From Chelonoidis abingdonii (taxonomy: Eukaryota; Chordata; Testudines; Testudinidae): a stretch of DNA of 64,000 nucleotides. Shown here in pieces: positions 34,405 to 45,176 of the stretch. Position 1 is the first letter of the stretch. The number at the start of each line of letters is the position of its first letter. The position numbers and the translations under genes are program-made. The stretch is from assembly GCF_003597395.2 (NCBI RefSeq), contig NC_133778.1:28035070-28099069 (forward strand). Reading direction: 5' to 3'. The notes beneath the pieces were generated by a model, which worked only from the letters and a program-made list of their open reading frames with translations, did not search any database and was not told the DNA's origin.

Positions 34405-37400
34405 TTATATATATGTGATATACAAGTGTAAGTTATTAATCTCTAGTATGTAGGTGACATACCAGGAATCCAGCTGCTGCTGGAGTCTTCCTGCTAAATC
34501 CCAGGAGTGACATTTAGCTGCTGGAACTGTATTCTTCTTTGCAGAACATTCACTCATGAGTCCTCCCACAACTGCATTATATTTTCTCCCAAACATTGAG
34601 AACCCTGACCAGATTCTCAGAACCCTCATCTCAGTGGGATAAATACAACTTGCCCTTCCTTCTGGTTGCCATGGCTTTCCCCCTCACCAAATATCCACCC
34701 ACTTTAAATACCTGACCTGGCTACTAGGGATATTCTGACTCCTCAGCAGTCCTTTTTCTCAGTTGCTAAGGTTCTCCCACACCCCTTCCACTGACAGTAT
34801 CACCTGGCCCATAAATTCAGAGGTGAAAGGGTTACAGTACAACTTATTCCTTCTTGTACAACTTCATCCTCCCCATTGTATTTTTTCCTGTTTCTGCTTG
34901 TAGGAGTCAGTGGACTTGGCTCTGTAAGGTGTTATCTCTCTGACATTCCTCTCTGCAAAGTGTTTTTGGAGGAAGACTACTGGAACAATGATATGTGTTT
35001 AGAGATGGGCTGACGCCAGTGTTGGTATAACATTTTTTTTTGAGACAATGTAAGAATCTCACAAAGACCAGCTTCTTCTATCACTCTGCCCTCACAGAAG
35101 GCTTTCCCTGCACACACACACCTGTCCCCTTGACAGTGTTGCTGTTTCCACCTTCCTATGTAAACAAGAAAAACATACTACATACTTTCTGCTCCAAGTC
35201 CCAGCACTTTGGACATGGAATGCAATGGAAACCATGGGTAAGAAAATGCCTTGTGGAACCTCACTGCTTGCATAGCCTACCATCCACTCTGGTTCAAGGT
35301 ACAAAATTCATATGTGGAGCTATGAGCAGAGCATGGGATTGGGAGATGAGAGACCAGGGGCCCCAAAGTGCCACCATTTACACTAGTATTAATCTCAAGT
35401 AACTGTACTGAAGCCAATCAGGTCACACTGGTGTAAAAAATCAGTGTAAGTTACAAAAGAGTCGGACCCTGGGCTTCTATTCCTGGATCTAACACAGATA
35501 TCCGGTGTGACCTTGCATTGAACACAATCCTCCCCTTTGCTTTAATAATGGGCTTCCAAAGGCTCCCAAAAGTCCTCTCCAGCACGTTTCTATAATTTTG
35601 AACCAGTCTTTGAGTCTATATTTCCTCAGCTGTACAATAGGAATAACAACAGATAGGTAAATACTATCTCAAAGAGATATTGTAAGGCTAAATACACATC
35701 TATAAACTGTAGAGACTCTCAGATGGAAGGTGCCATATAAGTGCAAAATATTACCTGGATATCAAACTCCCCATAATTCAGGTATGTTTCAATTTGAGCT
35801 TTACGTTCCGTCAATTTACAGAGAAGTCATTTTTAAAGCATGGATGGAGACCTGGGTTCAGATCTTGAACACCTCCACACTTTGGGGGCATCCAGTTATG
35901 GTGTTTTGGTTTGGGCCTATTCCTAATTGTATTGTATTGAGAGAGAGAATATTGATGTCTTATACAATCAAAATAGACTAACAGGCTTCATTTTTGATAA
36001 TAAGATAATTTATGGCCAAATCTAGACCCTGATATCTTGCAAATGATTCCATGTGGGTAGTCCCCTGGATGCCTGCAAAGTGAAAATGGGGCTCCATATT
36101 GGTGCAGTGGTCTGTCTTTCCATAACAAGCTGCAGGAGTGCGGGCCTAGTTTAACAGCCTGTATTACAAAAATTTACTTCCTCCTCTTTTATGTCAAGTT
36201 TTAGTCTGGATCAATTTTTTTACAATTGAATTTAAAACATTTGGAGAAAGAAATTGCAACAGAAATGCTATTACAGATGGTGCCACTACAAGTAGGGGCT
36301 GACAGTTTCAGAAACAAAAAGCAAGTCTGCCATCTGGAGTCTTTCGGTGTTTCTGAGATGGATTTTTATACTGGAAGACAAATCTTACTGTAAGGTATTA
36401 ACATGAAGTTAGATCAAGACAACAAGTTTAGCAATATGCCACACCAAGGAATGCTGATATGTCCCCACTTCATGAACTGCAGTTTCACCTATCCCGCAAT
36501 CTCTCTCACACACTTTTTCACTCTAATACTAATATTCTCAAGTGTGAACACAACGTTGGTATATATCCTTCATGCTTATATGTTGGAGAACAGCACTGAG
36601 AAGACTTCAGATTACTAAATTATTTTTACTATATTATTGTAACAAATACATAGACACTTGAAGCACAAACCCATATTATTTGAGTTAAAGTAGAATCTTT
36701 GTTAGCTGTTGGCAGGGTAGGGCCCATGAACCCAGTTATAAAGTTTTGATTCCATCCTATAGCGAGCAAAGGTATAAATCACCCCTAAAGTTTTCCTTAA
36801 ACTTTAATTGCATTTTCTATTTTAAGATGAGTGGTGGCACTCCAGGGATAAATCCAGTCCTGCAGTAATCTCCATATGGGTGATCAATGGGAACCTGCAG
36901 GACAGCAGGGATCCACCTACATGAACCTCATTGCAGGATCATCACCCAAGTTCCTAATCTCACCAAAGATATAACCATGTTTGAAAATCATTCTAAATCT
37001 ATGTTCAGATAGACTCCCATCCCCAAACCTGTTAGAACATTTGCAGCTGGCTTTTCTAGACAGGGCAATATGTTCAAAACCACCTAAAATACCCTGTACT
37101 TACTATTAGCCTCTACCATGTCTCGCACACGATTTGGGGAAACTGGTGCAGTCCTATTAACACTCAAAGCCAGTTCGGAGGGATCCCCATTTGAATTGTG
37201 TTTTGAGATAATGTTCAAACACAGTAAAGCTGAATGAAAGGAATAAACACACTTTTGCTTTTGACTTCATGCTAAGAACTGCATCATGCTAAAAAGCTGT
37301 ACATAAGAAGCCATTTGCAAAGCACAAGTTTTATAGTTCCTACAAAACCAAGGCATAATGCTGCATACTCTCAAGCACCATCTTCTGTTAACTATTTACA

Positions 37401-37940
37401 TAGTAGTAGTAGCATTCATTATTTGTATGACTGCTGCAGTCTGTCATAGAGCAGGACCACATTAGGCTAGATTCTATACAAACACAGAACAAAAAAGATG
37501 GTCCCAAGCTCAAAAAGCTTACAATCTAAGCAGAAGACAAGACAAACTCTATACCTCTTTTAGAGACTAATCCTGTGACAGTGAGGATGGGGTTATGTTT
37601 ATGTCTTTGTAAATGCAAACTCCAATGCATTCAAACTCCTCCAGGACTTCCGCTTGGACACTGATGACAATAGTATAGCTAGGTAGCTAAAACTTCTTCA
37701 GTTAAGTTTATTTTTAGTGACAGTGAGCCTGTATACCAACACTTAGCTAGCATTCCTCATGTGCTCAAATTGAATTGCAACCAATTTGAAGGGCTTCTTC
37801 AAGACTTCTCTACTGAGGTGGGAGATATGCCAAGCTCTATGCAGTCCTGTCTGCCGTTAGGGAAACTGGGCTATCTGCTTTTTCCCCATAATGTTCTCAC
37901 AAGAGAGCAGATCTACCTACTATTCCCCAGCTATTCAATA
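34405..37940. other. No gene recognised; old SINE and repeat scraps
   Basis: Apart from a MIR-like SINE near 35455-35755, an old-repeat copy at 37447-37545 and a palindromic repeat copy near 36848-36950, no feature is supported. The ORFs at 35040-35402 and 35730-35981 have no recognisable domain; the second starts inside the SINE. Confidence 0.5.
35455..35755 (+). mobile_element. Old MIR/CORE-SINE-like repeat
   Basis: The order of motifs is that of a MIR-type SINE: GGTGTGACCTTGCATTG, then TTTCCTCAGCTGTACAATAG, GGAATAACAACAGATAGG, ATATTGTAAGGCTAAATAC, and a 3' part GGAAGGTGCCATATAAGTGC. It is well diverged and appears interrupted around 35520-35600. The identification rests on motif order only. 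Confidence 0.5.
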
Positions 37941-37949
37941 TCAGCAGGA

Positions 37950-38885
37950 ATCAAGACTTATTAATGTTGCTCAGTGAGGAACCCCCTGACCTCACCCTTA
38001 AGCCTGTTCTTAACAAGCCCCGGATGGTGTGGCTGATGTGGTTAGGTCCTATGATGGTGTCCCTTGAATAAATATATGGACAGAGTTGGCACTGGGGTTT
38101 GTTGCAGGGTTTGGTTCCTGGGTTAGTGTTTTTGTTGGGTGGTGTGTAGCTGCTGCTGAGTATTTGCTTCAGGTTGGGGGGCTGTCTGCGAGGATTGGCC
38201 TGTCTCCCAAGAACCATCATAGGACTTAATCACATCAGCCACACCATTAGGGGCTCGTTCATCTGCACATCTACCAATGTGATATATGCCATCATGTGCC
38301 AGCAATGCTCCTCTGCTATGTACATTGACCAAACCGGACAGTCTCTATGCAAAAGAATAAATGGACACAAATCTGACATCAGGAATCATAACATGCAAAA
38401 AACAGTAGGAGAACACTTCAGTTTTCCTGGACACTCAATAACAGACTTAAAAGTGGCCATTTTTCAACAAAAAAAATTGAAAAACAGACTCCAAGAAACT
38501 GCAAAATTGGAATTATTTTGCAAACTGGACACCATCAAATTAGGCCTGAATAAAGACTAGGAGTGGATGGGTCACTACAAAAAATAATTCTCCCCTCCTG
38601 ATTCTCACACCTTCTTGTCAACTGTTCGAAATGGGCCACCTTGTTTACATTGGCACTACAAAAGTGATTTCCCATGCTTTTTGTCAGCTGTTGACAATAG
38701 CCCCCTTCCACCTTAATTGAATTGGTTTGTTACCACCGACCCCCCAACTTGGTAAGGCAATTCCCATCTTTCCATAGGCTGTGTATTTATACATCCTTAC
38801 TGTATGTTCCACTCTAAGGTGCCACAAGATCTCCTCATTGTTTTTGCTGATATAGACTAATACGGTCACCACTCTAAAACCTATC
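37950..38885 (+). mobile_element. Penelope-like element with inverted 5' segment
   Basis: The plus-strand part (38213-38560) encodes the C-terminal GIY-YIG-type endonuclease of a Penelope/Neptune-like protein: TIIGLNHISHTIRG, then STNVIYAIMCQQC, MYIDQTGQSLCKRINGHKSD and VGEHFSFPGHSITDLKVAIF. In the motif the usual YIG is YID here. The 3' untranslated part runs to about 38885 (GATATAGACTAATACGGTCA). The segment just left of it (about 38012-38213) encodes the preceding protein region on the minus strand (RQPPNLKQIL...KPCNKPQCQLCPYIYSRDTI, IGPNHISHTIRG). The inverted piece and the direct piece share about 47 bp as an inverted repeat (38012-38058 and 38213-38259). Confidence 0.75.
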
Positions 38886-38889
38886 ACCT

Positions 38890-39260
38890 GCAGAATGGGT
38901 TGTGTGATAGGAGATATTGATCCGTATACTCTGGCAGAGAGGGGAAAAAGAAGGGAAGTGGATGGGAAACAGAGGGTTAAAAGAGGAATTTGGTCCTTTT
39001 AAATTGGATGCCTATGCTAGTTCAGGGTGAGGTTTAGAATATATTTCAAAACTTAATGGGGAGGACTGCAGCAGGAAATGGGACATATTGGAAGATCAGA
39101 GTATGTGTGTGTGGGGGTCAGCGGGGCTGGGTGGAAGAACGTGCACAGGAGCAGCCTAGAGTGCGTTCGTGGGATATGTGAGAAAGTAGTGCTAGATGTG
39201 GGTGAGCAGTGCAGATGAAGCACCAGCACTAGGTATGGCTGGGAAGTTAGGTGGGGTATC
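38890..39260. other. Unique-looking spacer before the minisatellite
   Basis: No ORF or repeat is supported here. From about 39100 the plus strand becomes G-rich and grades into the minisatellite. Confidence 0.4.
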
Positions 39261-39264
39261 TCTG

Positions 39265-40430
39265 TGGGAGCAGCACTAGCTCTGAGAACTGGTGTGTGTG
39301 TGGGGGTAAATAACACCGGGTCTGGGTGCAGGGGTAACAGGGCTGGGTGTTGCTGGAGTATGTGGGTAGGGGTAGATCTGAGTGTTGAGGGACCTGGAGG
39401 TGAGTATGGTTGGGTGTTGGAAGAAGCAGGGTTGGGCATGATACTGGTAGGAGCAGGGCTGGATCAGGGTGCTGGGGCAGCAGGGCTCAGTTGGGGTGGA
39501 GTGTTGGGGAAGCAGGGCTGGGTCGGGGTGTTGGGGGGAGCAGGGCAGAGAGTAGGGCTGGGTCAGGGTGCTGGAGGTCACTGGGCTCGGTGTGGCTGAG
39601 TCAGGGTGCTGGGGGGAGCAGGGCTGGGTCAGGGTGCTGGGGGGAGCCAGGCTTGGTGTGGCTAGCTCGGGGTGTTGGGGGGGAAGCAAGTTTGGGTCAG
39701 GGTGCTGGGGGGAGCCGGGCTCGGTGTGGCTAGGTCGGGGTGCTGGGGGGAGCCGGGCTCGGTGTGGCTGGGTCGGGGAGCTGGGGGGAGCAGGGCTGGG
39801 TCGGAGTGCTAGGGGGAACCGGGTTCGGTGTGGCTGGGTCGGGGTGCTGGGGGGAGCCGGGGTCGGTGTGGCTGGGTCAGGGTGCTGGGGTGAGCAGGGG
39901 TCGGTGTGGCTGGGTTGGGGTGTTGGCGGGGGGAAGCAGGTTTGGGTCAGGGTGCTGCAGGGAGCTGGGCTCGGTGTGGCTAGATCAGGGTGCTGAGGGG
40001 AGCCGGGCTGGGTCGGGGTGCTGGGGGGAGCAGGAGTGGGTTGGGATGTGGGGCGAGCAGGGCAGGGTCAGGTTGCTGGGGGGAGCAAGGCAGGGTAGGG
40101 ATGCAGCGGGGAGCCGGGCTCGGTTGGGGTACTAGGGGGAGCAGGGCTCGGTGTGGCTGGGTCGGGGTGCTGGGGGGGAGCAGGGCTCGGTGTGGCTAGA
40201 TCGGGGTGCGGGGGGAGCAGGGCTGGGTCGGGGTGCAGGGGGAAGCCAGGCTGGCTGTGGCTAGGTCAGGGTGCTGGGGGGAGCCGGGCTCGGTGTGGCT
40301 GGGTCGGGGTGCAAGGGGGAGCCGGGCTGGGTCGGGGTACTGGGGGGAGCAGAGCTCGGTGTGGCTAGATCGGGGTGCGGGGGGAGCCGGGCTGGGTCAG
40401 GGTGCTGGGGAGAGCCGGGCTGACGCCTGG
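39265..40430. repeat. G-rich minisatellite, units about 28 and 38 bp
   Basis: Units are built from GGGTCGGGGTGCTGGGGGGA followed by GC(A/C)GGGCT. Longer units add CGGTGTGGCT. The two unit lengths alternate irregularly. The left part (39265-39560) is more degenerate than the right. Each unit carries at least four G-runs, so G-quadruplex formation on the plus strand is plausible. Gly/Trp/Val-rich ORFs in all plus frames and Pro/His-rich ones on the minus strand are artefacts. It ends about 340 bp before the HIBCH start codon. Confidence 0.9.
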
Positions 40431-40439
40431 CTGCGGGAG

Positions 40440-40773
40440 CATGTGGCTAATCAGCGCAGAGCGCGAGGAGCAGCGGATGCGGGGGGGAACCCCTGCGACT
40501 CCCCCTCCGAGTCTCTGGGAGCCGTAGGCCAGGCAGGGCCGCGCCGGTTCGTATCCTGGCGACGGGTGAAGCTCATACGACTAGCCAGCAACCCCACCAA
40601 CCATAGAGAAGCGAGCCGGGCTCTGAGATTACGTCACTTCCGCTTTCTACGACCTCCGCTGAGTGTGGTTATTGCTTGTTTCGGTCTGTGCCGAGGTGGC
40701 GTGGCTCGGTGACGCACATTGGCTGCGCCGTACTGGCCGGTGTGGTGGTCGCGGTTTCTCGTTGCCTACGAGG
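40440..40773 (+). promoter_or_regulatory. HIBCH: CpG-rich promoter of HIBCH
   Basis: CpG-dense, TATA-less sequence directly upstream of the first coding exon. A CRE/ATF-like TTACGTCA (40629-40636) overlaps an ETS/GABP-like CACTTCCG (40635-40642), and an inverted CCAAT box (ATTGG) lies at 40718-40722. A GTGACGCA motif sits near 40709-40716. ETS/NRF-2 and CRE sites are common in promoters of mitochondrial enzymes. In mammals HIBCH lies head to head with INPP1, so a bidirectional role is possible; no minus-strand exon was identified here. Confidence 0.65.
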
Positions 40774-40814
40774 ATGGGTCCGCCAATGGGGCTGGCGGTG
40801 AGGCAACTCCCCAG
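40774..40814 (+). CDS. HIBCH: HIBCH coding exon 1 (mitochondrial presequence start)
   Basis: ATG at 40774 opens MGPPMGLAVRQLP plus two bases of an Arg codon, and the exon ends at the donor CAG|gtaacg. A second in-frame ATG at 40786 is also possible and would drop four residues. The short, basic, non-acidic start fits a mitochondrial targeting peptide. The exon is the weakest of the set because it is short and poorly conserved in the family. It is supported by its CpG-island position, a correct phase-2 junction with exon 2, and a length like that of mammalian HIBCH. Confidence 0.7.
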
Positions 40815-40899
40815 GTAACGCGAGCGGGAAAATGGCAGGGAGGGGCGCGGGAGCGATCAAAATGAATAGTTTGCTGTCAGACTGGATGGATTCCCTGGG

Positions 40900-41818
40900 T
40901 CTACTACTCTTCAGTATTTTCACTTAATGATTTGGGTTACAGAGTGGAGCTAGTACTTTTGACATTTGTAGATATTACGGTCTTGAGAGGGGTTGTAAGC
41001 ACTTTGTACGACAGCATTAGCATGTAAAATCTTGATAATTGGAAAACTGGTCTGATCAGCAAGATCAAATTCAATAGAGGCAAGCGCGGAGTATTTTGTT
41101 TAAGAAGAGGGAAAAAATCAAATACACAGATACAAAATGGTACTGCAAAAGAGGACTTGGAGATTATAACAGATCATAAATTGAAGGAGAGTCAGCAATT
41201 TGATGCTGTACCTAAATAGGTAAATGTCATTCTGGGAAGTATTAACAGGTTATCGCATGCAACACATGGGAGGTAGTTGTATTGTATAGCTCTACTTGGC
41301 ACTGATGAGGCTTCAAGGTGGAGTATTCTGTCCATTTTGGGGCACTGAACTTTAAGAAAGATGTGGGTGAATTGTAGAGAGCGTGCAGTGGAAAGCATCA
41401 AACAAATGTTTTGGAAAACATGTGCTATGAGGAAAGGTTGAAAGAATTGGGCATGTTTAATCTAGAGAAGAGGGGAAAAAACACTGAAGGGGAAAGTAAG
41501 TCTTCAAACATGAAAAAGGTTGCTATAAAGAGGACATTGATCAATTGTTCTCCATGTCCACTGAGCATAGGACAGGTAGTAATTGGCTTAGTTTGCAACA
41601 AGGGAGACTTATGTTAGGTTTTTCCTAATATCCAACAAACTTACTTTAAGTATAGTTAAGCACTGGAACAGGCTGGTTCGGGAGGATGAGGAATCCTCGT
41701 CCAAAGAAGTAAAACCCCTGTCAGGGATGGTCTAGGTATACTTAATCCTTCCTCGATATTGACAGATGGACTAGATGGCCTCCTAAGGTCACTTTTAGTC
41801 CTACCTATCTATGATTAA
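40900..41818 (+). mobile_element. CR1 LINE 3' part in HIBCH intron 1
   Basis: A degraded plus-strand CR1 C-terminus is visible: NLDNWKTGL-like and KILCLRRG-like pieces near 41030-41110, then KMCYEERLKELGMFNLEKRG (41405-41470). The typical tail GTCAGGGATGGTCTAGGTAT, then AGATGGACTAGATGGCCTCC and CCTATCTATGATTA follow. It is heavily mutated and in the same orientation as HIBCH. Confidence 0.8.
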
Positions 41819-41989
41819 AATGATCCTGGGGTGGGAGCAGCAACCTGCAGCATTTAACTTTTAAAAACTCAACCTGCATTTTGGGACCACTTGCCAATTA
41901 TTCATGGCAGAATATAATACTCATAAAATAGACAAAAATAAAATACAGTTTTTGAAGTGGAGATCTGATAAAAGTGAAAAATCTCTATC

Positions 41990-42480
41990 TATGGGGCTGT
42001 TTCTCACCTGAGGCTGTTATCCATTAGGTTGAGCACTTCTGAAAGCAACCTGGGAACAAATTCTAGGGGATTGCACTTTCTGCTACTTCAGGTACTCCTA
42101 TAATTCTCAGAGTATTGTGGTGAGACCTTCCATTGGTCTGCCACTTTAAATTTAAGAGAAGGTAAGTCTGTTTGGCTTTTCTGCACCTGGGTAGAGACCC
42201 CTTGTACTTGATCTTCTAGAGTTGATATTCTTGCTTCTCTTTCATTCACCTATTCTGTCAGCGCTTGCAGAGAGTTAATTGAGAGAAGACAGGAGATATC
42301 AAGGCCACAGTACAAGTGTGTTTGCAGCAACTTTCTCCAGCAGGGCCAACACAGACACAGTGCCCTCATTAGCCATCTTGTCCAAGTGGCTAGAGTCTGT
42401 GTTCTCTTTGTCTTTTAGCTACTTGTGGAGCCCACAGTAGACAGATATGTCTGTTGATTGTCCAGATATTTAGGGGTACC
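41990..42480 (-). pseudogene. L1/Tx1-like LINE ORF1 remnant in intron 1
   Basis: Minus-strand translation gives EARISTLEDQVQGVSTQVQK followed by a shifted NGRSHHNTLRIIGVPE (about 42090-42140), closely resembling the LENRSRRNNLRIIGLPE RNA-recognition block of L1-type ORF1 proteins. Upstream on the same strand is a coiled-coil-like stretch and a possible start LDKMANEG near 42385. Stops and a frameshift are present. It is the only L1-like sequence recognised here, and its limits are approximate. Confidence 0.6.
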
Positions 42481-43536
42481 TTTTACTGAGACTGGTTTTG
42501 GTCAGGGGCTCTGTACTACAGATGGAAATAGATATTAGTGGATGGATGTAGAGCTCAAGGGATCTGTTCCTCCAGGCCATGTAGCACCTCCTGGAGCTCA
42601 TTCATGTTAGGTTTTGCAAACTCCCACTTGTTGCAAAATGTAATTCAGGCCTAAAAAGTAGTTGGCACCTACTTTTAAATATATTCTGTTAATGAACTTC
42701 AGTATGGAAATGCTAACAATAGGATAATATTGGGAATGAAATGAGGAAAATGGTATAAACTAGGGCACTGATAAGATGGTTAGTTGCACACTGGCAAGTC
42801 ATGTTCAAAGTTATATAAGACATCTTTTATAGTCAAACTGCCATAGTCTCTTGGTAAACTGAAAAAAATCTGGTATCTTAAAACTCTGGCAGGTGTCATT
42901 TGGTCTGCTCCCAAGAATGGGGCAGGATAGAAAAGAGGAAGCAACTATGCAATATTCTCAAAACAAAACAGTTTATAGATCCAACAAAATGACTATATGC
43001 AAAAATCTGCTCTCAGATACATTGATGTAAATTGTGCACAACTCATTAGATTTTAGTTATTCTCAATGCACAGCAGAGAAGCTAGAGCAGATTGTCCCCA
43101 AATAACTAATTTATATAATTGTCTCTAGAGGTTATGATAGGGGCAACTGAAAAAAATTGTAGTAATGCAAGGGCTAGAAATTGTGCCTGATGCACTTAAA
43201 CATGCACTGGTATTTTTGGAATATGCCTACTAAATATTGGACATTGAGCCAAGCTGCTGATTATAGCCAGGACTTCTTTCTGTATATGTGCAAACTTCCT
43301 TTGAAACTTCTAGGTACTTCAGAAATGATAGTGATTTGTAGGTGTTGACACATGCTATTTGTTTGTTCTTTTTCCCTGTTCCTTTAAAACCAACAACTAT
43401 TTATTAATGCTAGAAACATGTTTTAGTATGTGTAAGAAAACATGTTATAAACCCATTTTAGTGATTAACAAGTCTGTTGTTTATGACTTTAAAGGGTGAT
43501 TGCTTTTACCTTATTCATACTAAACATAAGTTAGAA

Positions 43537-43868
43537 CAGAGATTGGCAGCCTTGGCACATGGCCCTTCAGAGAAATCCGCTCGTGGGCTAGGACAGTTTG
43601 TTTACCTGCAACATCTGCGGGTTCGGCTGATTGCAGCTCCCACTGGCTGTGGTTGGTCTTTCCAGGCCAATGGGGGCTGCAAGAAGCAGCAGCCAGCACA
43701 TCCCTTGGCCCATGCGGCTGCTCACAGCCCCCATTGGCCTGGAACGGGGGACCATGGCCAATGGGAGCTGTGATCAGCCGAACCTGCAAATGCTGCAGGT
43801 AAACAAATAGTCCTGGCCTGCTAGTGAATTTTCTTGATAGGCTGCATGCCAAAGGTTGCTGATCTCTG
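43537..43868. mobile_element. hAT element with large internal inverted repeat (332 bp)
   Basis: The ends CAGAGATTGGCAGCC and GGTTGCTGATCTCTG are inverse. The flanks AGTTAGAA and ATTTAGAA match at 7 of 8 positions. Inside, about 50 bp around TTTGTTTACCTGCAACATCT and GGGTTCGGCTGA is mirrored by TCAGCCGAACC and GCTGCAGGTAAACAAAT, so the whole element can fold into a long hairpin. It lies in HIBCH intron 1, about 160 bp before exon 2. Confidence 0.85.
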
Positions 43869-44029
43869 ATTTAGAAGTTGAATTGTGTAAAGTTGTATAT
43901 GTTAAGAAAACCTGCCACTGACTTGACATTTACAGCTAGAAACTTCTATCAAAGCTTAGTGGAACTCACTCAGAGCATTTAATTTTTGAAATGCTTTAGC
44001 TACCATTGAACTTGGCTTTCTTGTTTCAG

Positions 44030-44072
44030 ATTGAAGCTGTTCAACAGATTACAAATAATACTACAGCACTTG
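44030..44072 (+). CDS. HIBCH: HIBCH coding exon 2
   Basis: The exon lies between the acceptor TTTCTTGTTTCAG and the donor TTG|gtaagt. It contributes the last base of an Arg codon and then LKLFNRLQIILQHL. The basic, amphipathic character suits the end of the presequence, and the IILQHL block corresponds to the ILHHL of mammalian HIBCH just before MSKHTD. It is only 43 nt, so it is easily missed by gene finders. The phase is 0 at its end. Confidence 0.85.
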
Positions 44073-44355
44073 GTAAGTATAGGGTTCTATCTGGTAGCGT
44101 TAGAAACCGATTTGTAACTTATACCCTTGTGTGATAGAGAATAAGTGTATACACTTATTTAGTTTATCCAGTCATTGCAGTATTATACTGTAAATTCAGC
44201 TTTTTCGTGTTTAGGTCCAATGTTGCCAGTTCCACTTCAGTTGGCGTTTACTACAAATTCCTCTTGCAATATGAATTTATGCTTATTAAATAATACAGTT
44301 TTATTATTTTTTGGCACCTCACGTATTTTTAGTGATTGTTCTGTTTGTCTCAGTA

Positions 44356-44556
44356 CACCTCTACCCTGATATAACATGACCCGATATAACAAGAATTTGG
44401 ATATAACACGGTAAAGCAGTGCTTGGGGGGGTGGGGTGGGGAGCACGGCTGCGCACTCCAGCGGATCAAAGCAAGTTCGATATAACGTGGTTTCACCTAT
44501 AATGCGATAAGATTTTTTTTGTCTCCCGAGGACAGGATTATATCAGGGTAGAGGTG
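44356..44556. mobile_element. Tc1/mariner-like element (201 bp) in HIBCH intron 2
   Basis: The ends CACCTCTACCCTGATATAA and TTATATCAGGGTAGAGGTG are perfect inverses of 19 bp, with TA on each side (44354-44355 and 44557-44558). Internal GATATAAC motifs recur. There is no ORF. The TA duplication and the ends fit a mariner/pogo (Tigger)-type non-autonomous element. Confidence 0.85.
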
Positions 44557-45176
44557 TAGTTTTAAACTGGATGTTTTCCAGTGTGCTAAAATTTTCTTCT
44601 GTATATTTTAGTTTGCTTACTCTACATTTTAGTTGAGTTATAAATTGAGATTGCTTATGAAAATTAATTTTCATAGCTTTTGTATAATATTGCCAAACAG
44701 GATCACAGACGAGGCCACTTGTCATGATCCGATGTGTACTGTGTTAGATGGTGAGTAGGAGAATAGAGGATTGTCTTGTACATCTAACTTATAACTGATG
44801 CAAGTGTTTTCAGTGAAACAATATCACAACCATATGTCCTAAATAAAGACATTGAGGAACATAATGTATTTCAGAACGTACAACACAAAAGCTGTTTTAT
44901 TTCCAAATATTCAAATTAACAAGCTTGAAGGTAGTATAATATACTTAGTATGGCTTTAGGAGCAACATTAAAGAGTAGCTGAAATAAATCAGTCTTTAAA
45001 TAATTGAAGAGATGCTTTGGAAAAAGGTCAGTCTAGAATTCTGTCAAAATAATTACAATGACTAACCACAGTTAAAGGGAGTTTTGAGAATGTTTATGGA
45101 ATTCTACTCTATACTGTATGGTTACTCAACATGAAAGACATTGTTTTACTTGGTCTCCCTATTTTTGCATGTACAG

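Noticed and set aside
1..40600. INPP1 exons on the minus strand (expected neighbour by mammalian synteny)
   Set aside because: I looked for the expected N-terminal coding sequence and saw no convincing match; INPP1 may begin with a non-coding exon here or lie outside the window.
39264..40712. Gly-rich plus-strand and Pro-rich minus-strand ORFs upstream of HIBCH
   Set aside because: They track the G-rich minisatellite, occur in all frames and have no start or splice context. The last one merely runs into the CpG promoter.
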